From positions 30,409 to 94,408 of the forward strand of contig NZ_JARRAE010000013.1 of the NCBI RefSeq assembly GCF_030376605.1: a stretch of DNA of 64,000 nucleotides, given 5' to 3'. This stretch comes from Pseudochrobactrum sp. sp1633 (GTDB lineage Bacteria > Pseudomonadota > Alphaproteobacteria > Rhizobiales > Rhizobiaceae). A program made the translations under genes and the position numbers. The number at the start of each line of letters is the position of its first letter. The first letter of the stretch is position 1. Under the pieces are notes generated by a model. It was not told the DNA's origin. It made no database searches and was given only the letters and a program-made list of their open reading frames with translations. This document shows, one piece after another, positions 19,408-29,417 of this stretch.

Positions 19408-20058
19408 ATGGATTTGAATTTTATTATTGCCGATGATCACCCTTTATTCCGTGGTGCGTTGCGGCAAATTTTGCAAGACGGTTTTCAGCCGGAAAGTGTG
19501 ACTGAAGCAGACAATTATCAGCAACTGCAAAAAGTTGCAGAAGATGCGCAGGATGTTGATCTGTTATTTCTTGATCTGACCATGCCCGGTGTCAGCGGAC
19601 TTTCCGGCCTCATCAATCTCAAAGCACAGCACCCGCAATTGCCGGTGATGATTGTTTCTGCAACCGATGATGTGGCAACGATACGCCGCGCTATGGAGCT
19701 TGGAGCATCGGGCTTTGTTTCAAAATCAGCGGGTCTGGAAGAGATTGGTCTGGCGGTGCGCACTGTGCTTGATGGCGGGGAGTGGGTCTCCGGCGATCTT
19801 GAACTGGGTGCGGAAAATGATGCTGAGATCGCGGATCTGATTGCCCGCATCCGTGCGCTCACCCCGCAGCAAACACGCGTGCTTTCCATGCTGGGGCAGG
19901 GATTGCTCAATAAGCAGCTGGCCTATGAATTGAATATTTCAGAGGCAACGGTCAAAGCCCATGTGTCGGCGGTTTTGCAAAAGCTGGGCGTGGACAGCCG
20001 CACGCAGGCGGTCATTTTGCTTTCCAAACTTGGTCCCGGCTTTTCCCTTCTCGACTAA
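19408..20058 (+). CDS. LuxR-family response regulator (CrbR-like)
   Basis: Two-component regulator of 216 residues. The receiver domain starts at once (MDLNFIIADDHPLFRGALRQ); its phosphoacceptor is the Asp in LFLDLTMPGVSGL. The C-terminal LuxR helix-turn-helix is LTPQQTRVLSMLGQGLLNKQ followed by SEATVKAHVSAVLQKLGV. The ATG at 19408 follows AAGGGGTAGG and is preferred over 19378. It converges with a hybrid kinase carrying an SSS transporter-like sensor, 4 bases away end to end, the pairing seen for CrbS/CrbR, which in gammaproteobacteria control acetate use. Confidence 0.88.
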   Translation: MDLNFIIADDHPLFRGALRQILQDGFQPESVTEADNYQQLQKVAEDAQDVDLLFLDLTMPGVSGLSGLINLKAQHPQLPVMIVSATDDVATIRRAMELGASGFVSKSAGLEEIGLAVRTVLDGGEWVSGDLELGAENDAEIADLIARIRALTPQQTRVLSMLGQGLLNKQLAYELNISEATVKAHVSAVLQKLGVDSRTQAVILLSKLGPGFSLLD

Positions 20059-20062
20059 AGCA

Positions 20063-23000
20063 TTACCTCAGATGATAATGCGCCAGCAGTGACCGCAGGG
20101 CTGCGGGTTTAATTGGCTTGTTCAGCACATGGACATTATCTTCCTGCGCGCGCAGTTTGACTTCCTTGGAGCGGTCTGCGGTGAGCAGAACCGCAGGAAT
20201 AGGATGGCCGAGCATCTCACGGGTATAGCCGATCATATCCAGACCGTTTTCACGGTTAAGATGATAATCGGCAAGAATAATATCCGGTAATATTCTGACC
20301 GGCGTCTGTGCACGGGAAATATGATTGCACCAGTCTTTCAATTGGGCACCATCACGTATCAAGGTCATGTCGCAGCCCCAGCCACCAAGCAATGTGCGCA
20401 TGCCGTCAAGGATCAGCGGATCATTATCAATACATAGAACACGCATGCCTTGGAGTGCATTGCTGCGGCGTCTGGCCTGCGGCTGCTCTGTTACTATTTC
20501 TGCCGCAGGTTCCTGAGAGACAGGCATGATAACGCTGAAACAGGTGCCTTTTCCGTGTTGAGATTGCAGGTGAATAGTCAGATGCAGCACCCTGACAATG
20601 CGGTCAACAATAGATAGGCCAAGCCCTAAACCGTCAGCCTGACTGATGCCCTCATCCAGCCGGTAGAACTCTCGGAAAACCAGTTGCTGCTTTTCCGGTG
20701 CGATGCCGATGCCGGTATCGGCAACTTTAATTTCAAGATTGCCGCCGCGGCGGCGCACGCCAAGCAGAATTTTACCGCTGCGGCTGTATTTTATCGAGTT
20801 TGAAACCAGATTTTGTAGCAACCGGCGCAAGAGATTGCGGTCGCTGTAAACCGTAAGAGAGCAGGGAACAATCCGCAATTTCAGGCCTTTGGCAACGGCC
20901 AGCGGGGTAAAATCTGTTGCAACCTGCTGTAACAGCCGGTCAAGGCGAAACAAAGTGAGCTCAGGTTTCAAAGCGCCGGTATCGAGGCGCGAAATATCCA
21001 GCAATGCACTGAGAATCCCTTCAACCGCCTCAAGGGATGAATCAATATTGCGCGCCAGTTGCGCTTCTGAAACGCCGAGCCTCTCGCTCAATGCAGTGCT
21101 GTAGAGACGGGCGGCATTGAGCGGCTGCAAAATATCATGTCCGGCGGCAGCAAGAAAACGTGTTTTGCCGAAATTCGCCTCTTCAGCCAGTTTTTGTGCC
21201 TGTACGAGCTGCTGGTTCACCTCCAGAAGTTCCGTGGTACGATCGGCAACGCGCTGTTCCAGCGTTTCATTCAGGCGCTTCATCGCATTATCCGCCTCAA
21301 CGGAAGCGGTGATATCCGTATAGCTCGCCACAATCCCGCCGTCAGGCATCGGATTGGCTGCAATTTCGATGATTTTGCCTGTTGAGTGCAGCAAGATACG
21401 GCTTGGCTCATGGGCGCGTTCCAGCGTGCGCATCATTGCACTGCCATCGCTTGCGTGAATTTCTCCGTTTTGCAGCAACAGATCAAGGACGTCTGAAATC
21501 GGTGTGCCAACCTGCGCGAAGCCATCAGGCAGTTGCAATAAATACCGGAACCGGCGGTTCCAGCACGTCAGGCGAAAATCCTTGTCGAGAACGGTAATGC
21601 CTTGTTGCATCTGGTCAAGCGCGGTTTGCAGCAAGTCGCGGTTGTGTTGCAGTGCCTCCGAGGCATCATCAAGCAGGCGCAGCGTGTCGGGAGCAGTATT
21701 GTCTTTACGTTGCAACAGGAGCGAGAGCACCAGTCGTGCTGATGAGGAGCCGATGGCGCTGCCCAATATCTGCTCGGCAAACCGGATCAGCGGTACATCG
21801 GCGACGGCTTTGTCGTCCAGCGGCAGATCGCCGTTCTGGTCATAGCGGCTGAAAGCAAGGGCAACACGGTCCTCACCCAAATAGCGGGCAATCGTATTTT
21901 TGATTTCCCCGACAGTGACGCTGGTACGGAAACGACGCAGAACCGGCACGGTTTTCAGATTGCGCGGCATGAATGTGCTGGCCTGAATGCGCTCCAGCGG
22001 TGTGGACTGGCGGGATAGCGAGCCGATCACAAAGAAAAGCGCATTGACGGCAAGGCTCCACAATGCGCCGTGGGTGAGGGGCAAGGCATCCACGCCGAAC
22101 AAAGCTTGCGGACGCAGATAGGAAAGCCCCCACAGACCGTCACGCAATATTGGTGCATCAGGATTGGCAAGGGTTGGCAAAAGCAATGTATAGGCCCAGA
22201 CCGCAAAGCCGCTGACCATACCCAGCACGGCACCGCGGGCATTGGCATTGCGCCATATCAGCCCGCCGATCAGCGGGGGAGCAAATTGCGCAATCGCGGC
22301 AAACGAAACCAGCCCGATGGAGGCCAGCCCAAAAGTGCTGGAACTGGCACGATAATAGCTGAACGTAACTGCGAGAATGATGACGATGGTTGCGCGGCGT
22401 GTATAGAGGATGAGGCGGGTCAGATCCCGTTGCTGATGCTTATTCCGCCGGAAAACATAGCGGATCAGCAATGGCAGCAGCAAATGGTTGGAAATCATGA
22501 TCGAAAGCGCCACGCAGGCCACAATCACCATTGCTGTAGCGGCAGAAAGCCCCCCGACAAAGGCCAGCAGGGTCAGGAGATGGGAATTCGCGGCCAGCGG
22601 CAAAGCAAGCACATAAAGATCGGCATTGGTTGCCGGCCCCAGATTGATAATGCCTTGCAAGGCAATGGGCAGCACAAACAGGTTGATCAGGATCAGATAG
22701 ACCGGAAACAACCAGCGGGCAGTGCGCAGTTCTTTTTCGCTGCGATTTTCCACAACGGTGACATGAAACTGGCGCGGCAGCATCAGAATGGCGGCAGCAC
22801 TGAGCACTGTGTGGACGATCCATGTGCTGGCGCTGGTCTGGGATATCATTCCCCAGAAATCAATATTGCGCTCCTGTAGTTGACGGGGCAGATCAAACGG
22901 TGAGCCGAACAGAAAAAATGTAGTCGCAATGCCAACGATCAGAAAGGCGGCGATCTTAATGACGGATTCCAGTGCCACAGCCAGAATAAGTCCGTCCTGA

Positions 23001-23560
23001 TGCTCGGTTGCATCCGTATGTCTGGTGCCGAACAGGATGGCAAATATCGCAAGTAAGGCGGTTACAAACAGCGAAATATCGCCGAAGACATAGACAATCG
23101 GGTCGTAAGTTACCTGATATTGCGCCAATACCATATCTACGCTGCCGGAAACGGCTTTCAGTTGCAGCGCGATATAAGGCATTGAGCCGACAACGGCGAT
23201 ACAGGTGCCGATCGTGGCAACGCTGGTGCTTTTACCGTAGCGGGCTGCGAGAAAGTCGGCGATGGACGTAATGCGCTCGGCTTTCGCCAGTCTGACCACA
23301 TGGCGCAGAAACTTGTTACCGAAAGTAAAGACAAGAATAGGCCCGATATAAATGCCCAGAAATTCAAGGCCGCGATTGGCCGCCAGCCCCACAGAACCGA
23401 AAAATGTCCACGACGTGCAATAAACAGCAAGGCTGAATGCATAAATATAGGGTCTGGGCTTGGCTCCCCACCGGAAGGCCTTGCGATCTCCGATACTGGC
23501 AACTGCGAAAAGCAGGATCAGATAGAGAAATGCGATGCCGATAATAATCCAACCGTGCAT
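20063..23560 (-). CDS. Hybrid sensor kinase with SSS transporter-like sensor (CrbS-like)
   Basis: A 1165-residue membrane sensor. The first 500 residues hold about 13 membrane helices resembling sodium/solute symporters of the SSS family. A PAS domain follows (QGITVLDKDFRLTCWNRRF), then a coiled linker, a HisKA domain with the phosphoacceptor His in AAGHDILQPLNAARLY, an ATPase domain with KVADTGIGIAPEKQ and DGLGLGLSIVDRIV, and a C-terminal receiver with Asp in ILADYHLNRENGLDMIG. This order is that of CrbS and related kinases. GGGG stands before the ATG. The partner is the convergent LuxR-type regulator. Confidence 0.9.
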   Translation of the reverse strand: MHGWIIIGIAFLYLILLFAVASIGDRKAFRWGAKPRPYIYAFSLAVYCTSWTFFGSVGLAANRGLEFLGIYIGPILVFTFGNKFLRHVVRLAKAERITSIADFLAARYGKSTSVATIGTCIAVVGSMPYIALQLKAVSGSVDMVLAQYQVTYDPIVYVFGDISLFVTALLAIFAILFGTRHTDATEHQDGLILAVALESVIKIAAFLIVGIATTFFLFGSPFDLPRQLQERNIDFWGMISQTSASTWIVHTVLSAAAILMLPRQFHVTVVENRSEKELRTARWLFPVYLILINLFVLPIALQGIINLGPATNADLYVLALPLAANSHLLTLLAFVGGLSAATAMVIVACVALSIMISNHLLLPLLIRYVFRRNKHQQRDLTRLILYTRRATIVIILAVTFSYYRASSSTFGLASIGLVSFAAIAQFAPPLIGGLIWRNANARGAVLGMVSGFAVWAYTLLLPTLANPDAPILRDGLWGLSYLRPQALFGVDALPLTHGALWSLAVNALFFVIGSLSRQSTPLERIQASTFMPRNLKTVPVLRRFRTSVTVGEIKNTIARYLGEDRVALAFSRYDQNGDLPLDDKAVADVPLIRFAEQILGSAIGSSSARLVLSLLLQRKDNTAPDTLRLLDDASEALQHNRDLLQTALDQMQQGITVLDKDFRLTCWNRRFRYLLQLPDGFAQVGTPISDVLDLLLQNGEIHASDGSAMMRTLERAHEPSRILLHSTGKIIEIAANPMPDGGIVASYTDITASVEADNAMKRLNETLEQRVADRTTELLEVNQQLVQAQKLAEEANFGKTRFLAAAGHDILQPLNAARLYSTALSERLGVSEAQLARNIDSSLEAVEGILSALLDISRLDTGALKPELTLFRLDRLLQQVATDFTPLAVAKGLKLRIVPCSLTVYSDRNLLRRLLQNLVSNSIKYSRSGKILLGVRRRGGNLEIKVADTGIGIAPEKQQLVFREFYRLDEGISQADGLGLGLSIVDRIVRVLHLTIHLQSQHGKGTCFSVIMPVSQEPAAEIVTEQPQARRRSNALQGMRVLCIDNDPLILDGMRTLLGGWGCDMTLIRDGAQLKDWCNHISRAQTPVRILPDIILADYHLNRENGLDMIGYTREMLGHPIPAVLLTADRSKEVKLRAQEDNVHVLNKPIKPAALRSLLAHYHLR

Positions 23561-23829
23561 TCTGACCCCGTTATTGAAGCAGCTTCAGGGAAAATGAAGA
23601 CTGTTCTGACTGGTTATTTATTGCGGGACAGAAAAATCCTGTATATGGCTGCAATTACTGGCAGTCTCTGTCCGCTGATTATTCTTTGCCTATGTTTGTA
23701 TGCAACACTTCAGGATAATCAAGCTTCAACCTGCTTTATCATCTTGAGAGTATAATATTCTCCGCTACTTTAAAATTTTAATGCCGATAATAAAATCGAA
23801 ATAAGCCCCCGTATTCGAAAGGACAGCTC

Positions 23830-24246
23830 ATGCTAAAAGAGTTTCGTGAATTTGCACTCAAAGGAAATATGGTCGATCTGGCGATCGGTGTGATCATTGG
23901 TGGTGCATTTGGTGGTCTCGTTAACTCCATTGTCAATGATATCATCATGCCTATTATCGGTCTGGTTACCGGTGGTATCGATTTCTCGAATATGTTCATC
24001 CAGCTGGCCGGTGAGCCAAAGGGTACATTGGCAGCAGCGCGTGAAGCCGGTGCAACCATTGCTTACGGTAATTTCGTTACACTGCTGATCAACTTCCTGA
24101 TCATCGCCTGGGTTCTCTTCCTTGTTGTTAAGGGTATGAACAAGATGAAGAAAAAGGAAGAAGCCAAGCCTGAAGCCGAAGCTGCAATTCCGGCAGATCA
24201 GGTGCTGCTGACAGAAATCCGCGATCTTCTGGCCAAAAAGGCCTGA
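23830..24246 (+). CDS. mscL: Large-conductance mechanosensitive channel
   Basis: Pentameric inner-membrane valve that opens under hypo-osmotic shock. The start [20 protein letters not shown] and the pore helix [18 protein letters not shown] are diagnostic; the second helix is [20 protein letters not shown]. Length 138 residues. The C-terminal bundle is charged ([14 protein letters not shown]). AAAGGA lies 6 bases before the ATG. Single gene with its own terminator. Confidence 0.97.
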   Translation: MLKEFREFALKGNMVDLAIGVIIGGAFGGLVNSIVNDIIMPIIGLVTGGIDFSNMFIQLAGEPKGTLAAAREAGATIAYGNFVTLLINFLIIAWVLFLVVKGMNKMKKKEEAKPEAEAAIPADQVLLTEIRDLLAKKA

Positions 24247-24260
24247 TTATAAAAAAATCG

Positions 24261-24297
24261 AAGAAACCCGGCCTCAGAGATGTTGCCGGGTTTCTTT
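24261..24297 (+). terminator. Intrinsic terminator of mscL
   Basis: AAGAAACCCGGC pairs with GCCGGGTTTCTT, a 12-bp stem with a 12-base loop ending in a T-rich run. Confidence 0.88.
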
Positions 24298-24361
24298 TAT
24301 GATATATCCTCAGGGACTTCAGACGCGTCTGGTCGCTCTGATAGCGTATCAGGTTTCAATC

Positions 24362-24384
24362 TATCCTTATGGTTCATAAGGATA
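24362..24384. promoter_or_regulatory. Perfect inverted repeat before the AbrB-family gene
   Basis: TATCCTTATG and CATAAGGATA are perfect 10-bp inverted arms separated by 3 bases, 21 bases before the likely start at 24405. It may be a dimeric repressor operator or a leader hairpin. The regulator is unknown. Confidence 0.5.
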
Positions 24385-24404
24385 ATTTGAGTAAGAATGA
24401 TCTC

Positions 24405-25484
24405 ATGTCCCGCCCGCTTTCCCTGAAAAACAGTCTGTTTGCACTTTTATTGACATTTTTGATCGCAGGCGCAGGAGCGGCAATCGCTTATCTGATCGGC
24501 TTGCCAATTCCGTTTTTGCTCGGCTCAATGTGTAGCGTGACAATCGCTTCTTTAAGCGGGGTGCGCATTTATCTGCCGGTTTGGCTGCGCAATGCAGTAT
24601 TTATCATGCTTGGCATACAAGCGGGTTCCGGCGTGCGCCCTGAGACTTTGAGTCAGATCGGTGAGTGGCCGGTGAGCTTCCTGTTGCTGTTCGTCATGCT
24701 GGTAACGGTGACAGGCTGTACTTTCATGCTGCTGCGCTATGTGTTTCGCTGGGACGCGCAGACAGCTTTCTTCTCATCTCTGCCCGGAGCCTTGTCTTTT
24801 GTAATGGCGGCGGCCAGCGAAACCCGCGCTGATCTGGTGAAAATTACAATCATTCAGACGGTGCGTCTGTTGTTGCTGATCGGACTGCTCGCGCCGGTGC
24901 TCAATGTGCTGGGGCAATCGGCACCGCACATAGATTTTGTTGCAAGTTCTGCCAATATGCAGCGTGAGTGGCTGGCGCTGTTTGTTGCTGGCTGTGCCGG
25001 TGCGCTGGTTGGTCATTACAGCCGTTTGCCCGGCGGTATGATGCTGGGCGCATTGCTCGCCAGTGCGCTGGTCTATGTGACGGGCGTGGTGAGTGTGCGG
25101 GTTCCGCCGGAAATGGCCGATTTCGGCATGGTTATTCTCGGGGTATTGATCGGGTCGCGTGTTGATGCGCGCCATCGCGGAGCAATCCTTAACTACCTGC
25201 CTGTGGCTTTGCTGGCCTTTGTTATCGGTACTGCAACGGCATCGGCGGTTTGTGTGCTGGCATGGCTGGCAACAGGGCTGCATCCGGCACAGATTGCGCT
25301 GGCATTCGCACCGGGTGCATTGGAAGCACTGACAGTGATTGCTTTCTCGCTCGGCGTTGATCCTGCCTATGTTGCATCTCACCATGTTGTCCGCTTCATG
25401 ATGATTGCGATTTTCGTGCCGTTTCTGGCGCGTTCACTCAAAAAGATGGACGAAAAACAAACAGCCGCTCAAGTGGAGTTCTGA
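24405..25484 (+). CDS. AbrB-family (PF05145) integral membrane protein
   Basis: Polytopic membrane protein of the family named AbrB/ammonia monooxygenase in databases, about 359 residues with ten or so helices. The conserved repeats FLLGSMCSVTIASLSGVRIY and GMMLGALLASALVYVTG, and VFIMLGIQAGSGV, mark the family, which is a two-fold repeat of a transporter-like unit; its substrate is unknown and it is not the Bacillus DNA-binding AbrB. I start at 24405 because the ATG at 24369 lies inside a perfect inverted repeat. The stop codon lies inside the hemA terminator. Confidence 0.85.
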   Translation: MSRPLSLKNSLFALLLTFLIAGAGAAIAYLIGLPIPFLLGSMCSVTIASLSGVRIYLPVWLRNAVFIMLGIQAGSGVRPETLSQIGEWPVSFLLLFVMLVTVTGCTFMLLRYVFRWDAQTAFFSSLPGALSFVMAAASETRADLVKITIIQTVRLLLLIGLLAPVLNVLGQSAPHIDFVASSANMQREWLALFVAGCAGALVGHYSRLPGGMMLGALLASALVYVTGVVSVRVPPEMADFGMVILGVLIGSRVDARHRGAILNYLPVALLAFVIGTATASAVCVLAWLATGLHPAQIALAFAPGALEALTVIAFSLGVDPAYVASHHVVRFMMIAIFVPFLARSLKKMDEKQTAAQVEF

Positions 25485-25492
25485 GCGGCTGT
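25461..25492 (-). terminator. hemA terminator overlapping the 3' end of the convergent gene
   Basis: ACAGCCGCTC and GAGCGGCTGT form a perfect 10-bp stem with a 12-base loop. On the minus strand it is followed by TTTGTTTTT, a good terminator for hemA. The left arm and the stop codon of the plus-strand AbrB-family gene lie within it. Confidence 0.8.
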
Positions 25493-25514
25493 AAGATGCA
25501 TATGATGCAGCCTA

Positions 25515-26759
25515 TCAGGCGGTTTGTTTTAACGGCTTGCCTGTGAAGTCGGTGGCATAGGGAATATTCAGCGTCTGCCAGACTTCCAGCAGTGCTTCTT
25601 TCAATCCGGCAATCAGTTCCTCACCATGCACAGGTGTCGGCGTGATGCGCAGACGCTCGGTGCCGCGTGGTACGGTCGGGAAATTGATCGGCTGAATGTA
25701 AATCCCATGCACTTCAAGCAACCGGTCGCAAGCCTTTTTGCACAAATCTGCATTGCCGACAAACAGCGGCACAATATGCGTTTCTGTCGGCATGACCGGC
25801 AGGCCTGCGCGTTTCAGCATATTTTTGGTCATCTGCGCATTTTTCTGCTGCAGTTCCCGCTCAATCCCGGATGTTTTGAGATGGCGGATAGCTGCAACCG
25901 TGGCATTGGCAATTGCCGGTGGCAGGGCAGATGTAAAGATAAAGCCCGGCGCATAGGAGCGCACGGCATCAACCACAGTTTTTGAACCGGTAATATAACC
26001 GCCCAGTGTGCCAAAGGACTTGGCCAGTGTACCTTCAATAATATCAATACGATGGCTGAGGCCTTCGCGCTCGGAAATGCCGCCGCCGTGTGCGCCATAC
26101 ATGCCGACCGCATGAACTTCATCAAGATAGGTCATGGCATTGTATTTTTCTGCCAGTTCCACAATTTGCTTCAGTGGTGCCACATCACCGTCCATTGAAT
26201 AGACGGATTCAAAAACGATCAGCTTGGCGCGGTCGTGACCGGCAGCTTTGAGCAGCTCTTCCAGATGAGCCACATCATTATGACGGAAAATCTGTTTTTC
26301 AACACCGGAATGACGGATACCGGCAATCATCGAAGCATGGTTCAGCTCATCCGAGAGGATCAGGCAATCCGGCAATAATTTGGCAATTGTCGAGATGGAA
26401 GCATCATTGGAAACATAGCCGGAAGTGAAAACCAGACCGGCCTCTTTGCCGTGCAGATCTGCAAGCTCATGCTCAAGTTCAACCAGCGGATGATTGTTGC
26501 CGGAGATGTTGCGCGTTCCACCTGCACCAGAGCCTTGCGTGCTGGCAGCGTCAGTCATAGCCTTCAGGACAACGGGATTTTGCCCCATGCCCAGATAGTC
26601 ATTGGAGCACCAGACCGTGATTTCACGCGCCTGACCCTGATGGCGCCAGATTGCCTGCGGAAAGCGGCCGACAATGCGCTCGAGATCAGCAAATACACGG
26701 TAACGATTTTCAGTGTGAAGGCGGTCAATGGCCGCTTCAAAAAACCGGCTATAGTCCAT
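25515..26759 (-). CDS. hemA: 5-aminolevulinate synthase
   Basis: Condenses glycine and succinyl-CoA to 5-aminolevulinate, the first step of heme synthesis by the Shemin route that alphaproteobacteria use. PLP enzyme of 414 residues; the PLP lysine lies in [17 protein letters not shown], with [27 protein letters not shown] and [12 protein letters not shown] as conserved cofactor and substrate contacts. GGAAG lies 7 bases before the ATG. It stands divergent from a TetR regulator gene, which need not control it. Confidence 0.97.
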   Translation of the reverse strand: MDYSRFFEAAIDRLHTENRYRVFADLERIVGRFPQAIWRHQGQAREITVWCSNDYLGMGQNPVVLKAMTDAASTQGSGAGGTRNISGNNHPLVELEHELADLHGKEAGLVFTSGYVSNDASISTIAKLLPDCLILSDELNHASMIAGIRHSGVEKQIFRHNDVAHLEELLKAAGHDRAKLIVFESVYSMDGDVAPLKQIVELAEKYNAMTYLDEVHAVGMYGAHGGGISEREGLSHRIDIIEGTLAKSFGTLGGYITGSKTVVDAVRSYAPGFIFTSALPPAIANATVAAIRHLKTSGIERELQQKNAQMTKNMLKRAGLPVMPTETHIVPLFVGNADLCKKACDRLLEVHGIYIQPINFPTVPRGTERLRITPTPVHGEELIAGLKEALLEVWQTLNIPYATDFTGKPLKQTA

Positions 26760-27031
26760 GGGGCATCTTCCTTTTCTTCACCGTTACCTAATCCTTTAGA
26801 GGGGCATCGTCTACAAGGATACATGCGGTAAATGGACCTAGTCTGGTTCATTTGCATTGATTTCAGTCAATTTGGACACCGGTCGGATGCACTTTCGGTT
26901 GAAAAGCAGCCGGACACTCAACTTATTAGGAACAGTTTGTTGCAAATAGATTTTCTTATGCCTAAAAAGCGGTCTGAAAGATTGTATCTGATTTGGCATA
27001 TGTGCCGGAAAATCAATGAGCGGGGGCGGCA

Positions 27032-27745
27032 GTGAAAAACAATAATACGGAAAAACCTTGTATGGTTGCCGGAAGCCGCGTCGGCCGGCCGGCGCGTATT
27101 TCCTATGAGGAAATTGCCCGCATTGCGCTCAAAATCGGTCTGGAAGATGTGACGATGATCGCGGTCGGTCAGGCGCTGGGCGTCGATCACTCTTCGCTGT
27201 ACCGCTATGTCAAAGGTCGCAAGGAGCTGCTTCTTGCCGCCGCTGATCTGGCAATCACTGAGCTGGACTGGCGCGGAAACCCTTCGAATTGGCGTGAATT
27301 TGCACAAACGGTTGCAAATTCTTCATGGGAGCTGTTCGACCGGTATCCGGGGCTGGCTGATGCTATGCGCGAGCTTGAGGTGTCACCACCATCCGGTATC
27401 CGTGCTTTTGGCGAAATTGCCAATCAGTTTGTCGAATATGGTTTTTCTGCCGATGAGGCTGTGGTGCTGCTCGACAGTATGTTTGACATGACGATGGACT
27501 GCTTTACTGGTTGGCGCAGAGTTTATAATCAGGACCGTATCGGTGGTCACGGTATTGAAAAGGTTGTCGCGTCATGGGAGGCGGAAGCTATCCGTAATCC
27601 GGATACAGCTCGGCCGATCTTGATCATGAGCCGTATGATGACGGATCATCCCAAAGAATTGTGGAGTAAAAAGCTGTTTCTGATGCTTGAAGGAGCACAG
27701 GCAATTTTTGAAAAGCGCCAGCAGATGTATGAAGCTGCTGAATAA
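27032..27745 (+). CDS. TetR-family transcriptional regulator
   Basis: TetR-type repressor of 237 residues. The DNA-binding helix-turn-helix is YEEIARIALKIGLEDVTMIA followed by VGQALGVDHSSLYRYVKGRK (residues about 25-65). The C-terminal ligand domain is helical and not diagnostic of a ligand. The start is taken as the GTG at 27032 after a G-rich stretch; an ATG at 27062 is nearly as likely. Its targets are not evident: neighbours are hemA (divergent, 272 bases away) and an FAD protein (convergent). Confidence 0.85.
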   Translation: MKNNNTEKPCMVAGSRVGRPARISYEEIARIALKIGLEDVTMIAVGQALGVDHSSLYRYVKGRKELLLAAADLAITELDWRGNPSNWREFAQTVANSSWELFDRYPGLADAMRELEVSPPSGIRAFGEIANQFVEYGFSADEAVVLLDSMFDMTMDCFTGWRRVYNQDRIGGHGIEKVVASWEAEAIRNPDTARPILIMSRMMTDHPKELWSKKLFLMLEGAQAIFEKRQQMYEAAE

Positions 27746-27768
27746 TACAATTCAGGCGGGCGTTGATT

Positions 27769-29268
27769 TCATATTGCCTGCCTGATGACCTGAGCAAGGG
27801 CTTGCGTGTAGCGTGTCACTTCCGGTGCGCCCATTAACTCACCAAAGGTGCCGCGCGCCAGTGGTCCGGCAATGAACAGGTCGTCCGTAATGCGGCCTGT
27901 TTTATCAATGGCACGCATGGTTTTGTTGGTGTCTTCATCTCTGCATGTATGTAAACCAAGCCCTGTCGGATCCATTTCGATCAGACCGGCTTCATGAAGC
28001 ATGGCAAGCGGCGGACACTGGCTGATAATATCGCCGTGCGCGGGGCCGGTTGTAACGATGACAGCATCAAAATGGTGACGGATAATCTCTGACTGCCCGC
28101 GCAGACGAATGCCGATATTGAAGCCGTCACCATCATCTGCAACAGCTGCATCCGTAATATGCGCAGCAAGAAACGTCAGTGTGCCGTCACGGCTGCACTC
28201 TTCAAGAATCATGTCAGTCTGGGTCGCAAGGCGGAAGCGATGTGCATCCCAATAGGTGCGCAAATGCCGGACAAGGCGCTTGCGCTCGGCAAGCGGCAAT
28301 GCAAGCCAGATTTCGTCACCCTGATCGCGCAGGGTATCAATCACCGACTGCCACGGCACCGATTGCTGCGCCGCTTCACGGATCGTCTTGCGGATTTTGT
28401 GTAAAAGCTGTGTCGCGGATTTTTCCGGCGGGCTGAGAAAATCACCGAAAAACCTCTGAGGTCTAGGCTCACCTGCTTTGAGTCGGAGATTGAGGCGTGA
28501 GCGCAACCCGTGGCGCGACAAAGCCGTGATTTTACCGCTGTGACCATGTTGGGACAGTCCGGCAATCATGTCCGCTGAGGTTAAACCCGCGCCGATAATA
28601 AGCACGGAACACTCTGTACCTTTTGCCTTAAGTAACTGCTCTATAGCGTTTTTCTGATAGGGATTAGCGATCATCCCGCTCATGTCTTGTGTGGTGTTTT
28701 GTGTTAAAGGGCGTAGCGGAGCGGGCAGTGCCGGCAAAGGATGAGAAGCGGCGATCACCAGAAAATCCGTAGTGATGGTCTCATTGGTATCGGTGGTAAT
28801 TTCATAGCCGCCGGAAGTGTCTTGTCTGGCGCCTGTCGCGCTGGCGCGCAAGTGCTGTACTTGCCCGCTTGCCAGCAGCGGAGCAATCTGATCCGCCATA
28901 TAGGAGCCGAATGTACTACGCCGTGCATAGATCTGGCCGTTTTGCGTCACAGCTTCCGGATCGTGGATCAGGCTGTGTTTTTCTTCCAGCCAGCGAGCAA
29001 AATGCGGCTTGTCCTCATAAAACAGGCTCATCCGGTCGGAGAGCACATTGAGGCGAAAAGCGTCTTCATCCGTGGAATAGGCAAGACCTGCCCCAAGCGA
29101 GGGGCGGGGTTCTATAACGGTGATGCTGAGTTCTGCGGGGATGGTAATCGCTGCGAGGTGATAGGCGAGAGATGCACCTGAAAAACCACCTCCGATGATG
29201 GTAACAGATTTTTTCGGCTGGCTGTTATCTCGCATGGCGTTCGTGCTGGCAGAAGGTAATGCAGGCAA
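27769..29268 (-). CDS. FAD/NAD(P)-binding protein
   Basis: Flavoprotein of about 499 residues in the FAD-NAD(P)-binding (HI0933-like) family. The ADP-binding motif SVTIIGGGFSGASLAYHLA is near the N terminus; a second nucleotide loop, VLIIGAGLTSADMIAGLS, lies mid-protein. The C-terminal DDLFIAGPLARGTFGELMGA is typical of the group, members of which oxidise or hydroxylate small substrates. The first start is a TTG after GGGG; an ATG at 29235 is the alternative. No partner gene is adjacent. Confidence 0.82.
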   Translation of the reverse strand: MPALPSASTNAMRDNSQPKKSVTIIGGGFSGASLAYHLAAITIPAELSITVIEPRPSLGAGLAYSTDEDAFRLNVLSDRMSLFYEDKPHFARWLEEKHSLIHDPEAVTQNGQIYARRSTFGSYMADQIAPLLASGQVQHLRASATGARQDTSGGYEITTDTNETITTDFLVIAASHPLPALPAPLRPLTQNTTQDMSGMIANPYQKNAIEQLLKAKGTECSVLIIGAGLTSADMIAGLSQHGHSGKITALSRHGLRSRLNLRLKAGEPRPQRFFGDFLSPPEKSATQLLHKIRKTIREAAQQSVPWQSVIDTLRDQGDEIWLALPLAERKRLVRHLRTYWDAHRFRLATQTDMILEECSRDGTLTFLAAHITDAAVADDGDGFNIGIRLRGQSEIIRHHFDAVIVTTGPAHGDIISQCPPLAMLHEAGLIEMDPTGLGLHTCRDEDTNKTMRAIDKTGRITDDLFIAGPLARGTFGELMGAPEVTRYTQALAQVIRQAI

Positions 29269-29417
29269 AACTGTACCCCGTTTCAGAAGAGATGCTCTAA
29301 CCGGAAAATTGTTACAGCTTGATTTCGTTTTATAGTAACGGAATCCGCCTTTGCCAATTCTGTGATAAAGTAATTTTCTCTGAAACAGTTTCGAAGTGAG
29401 GCACTCTGATCAGATAA

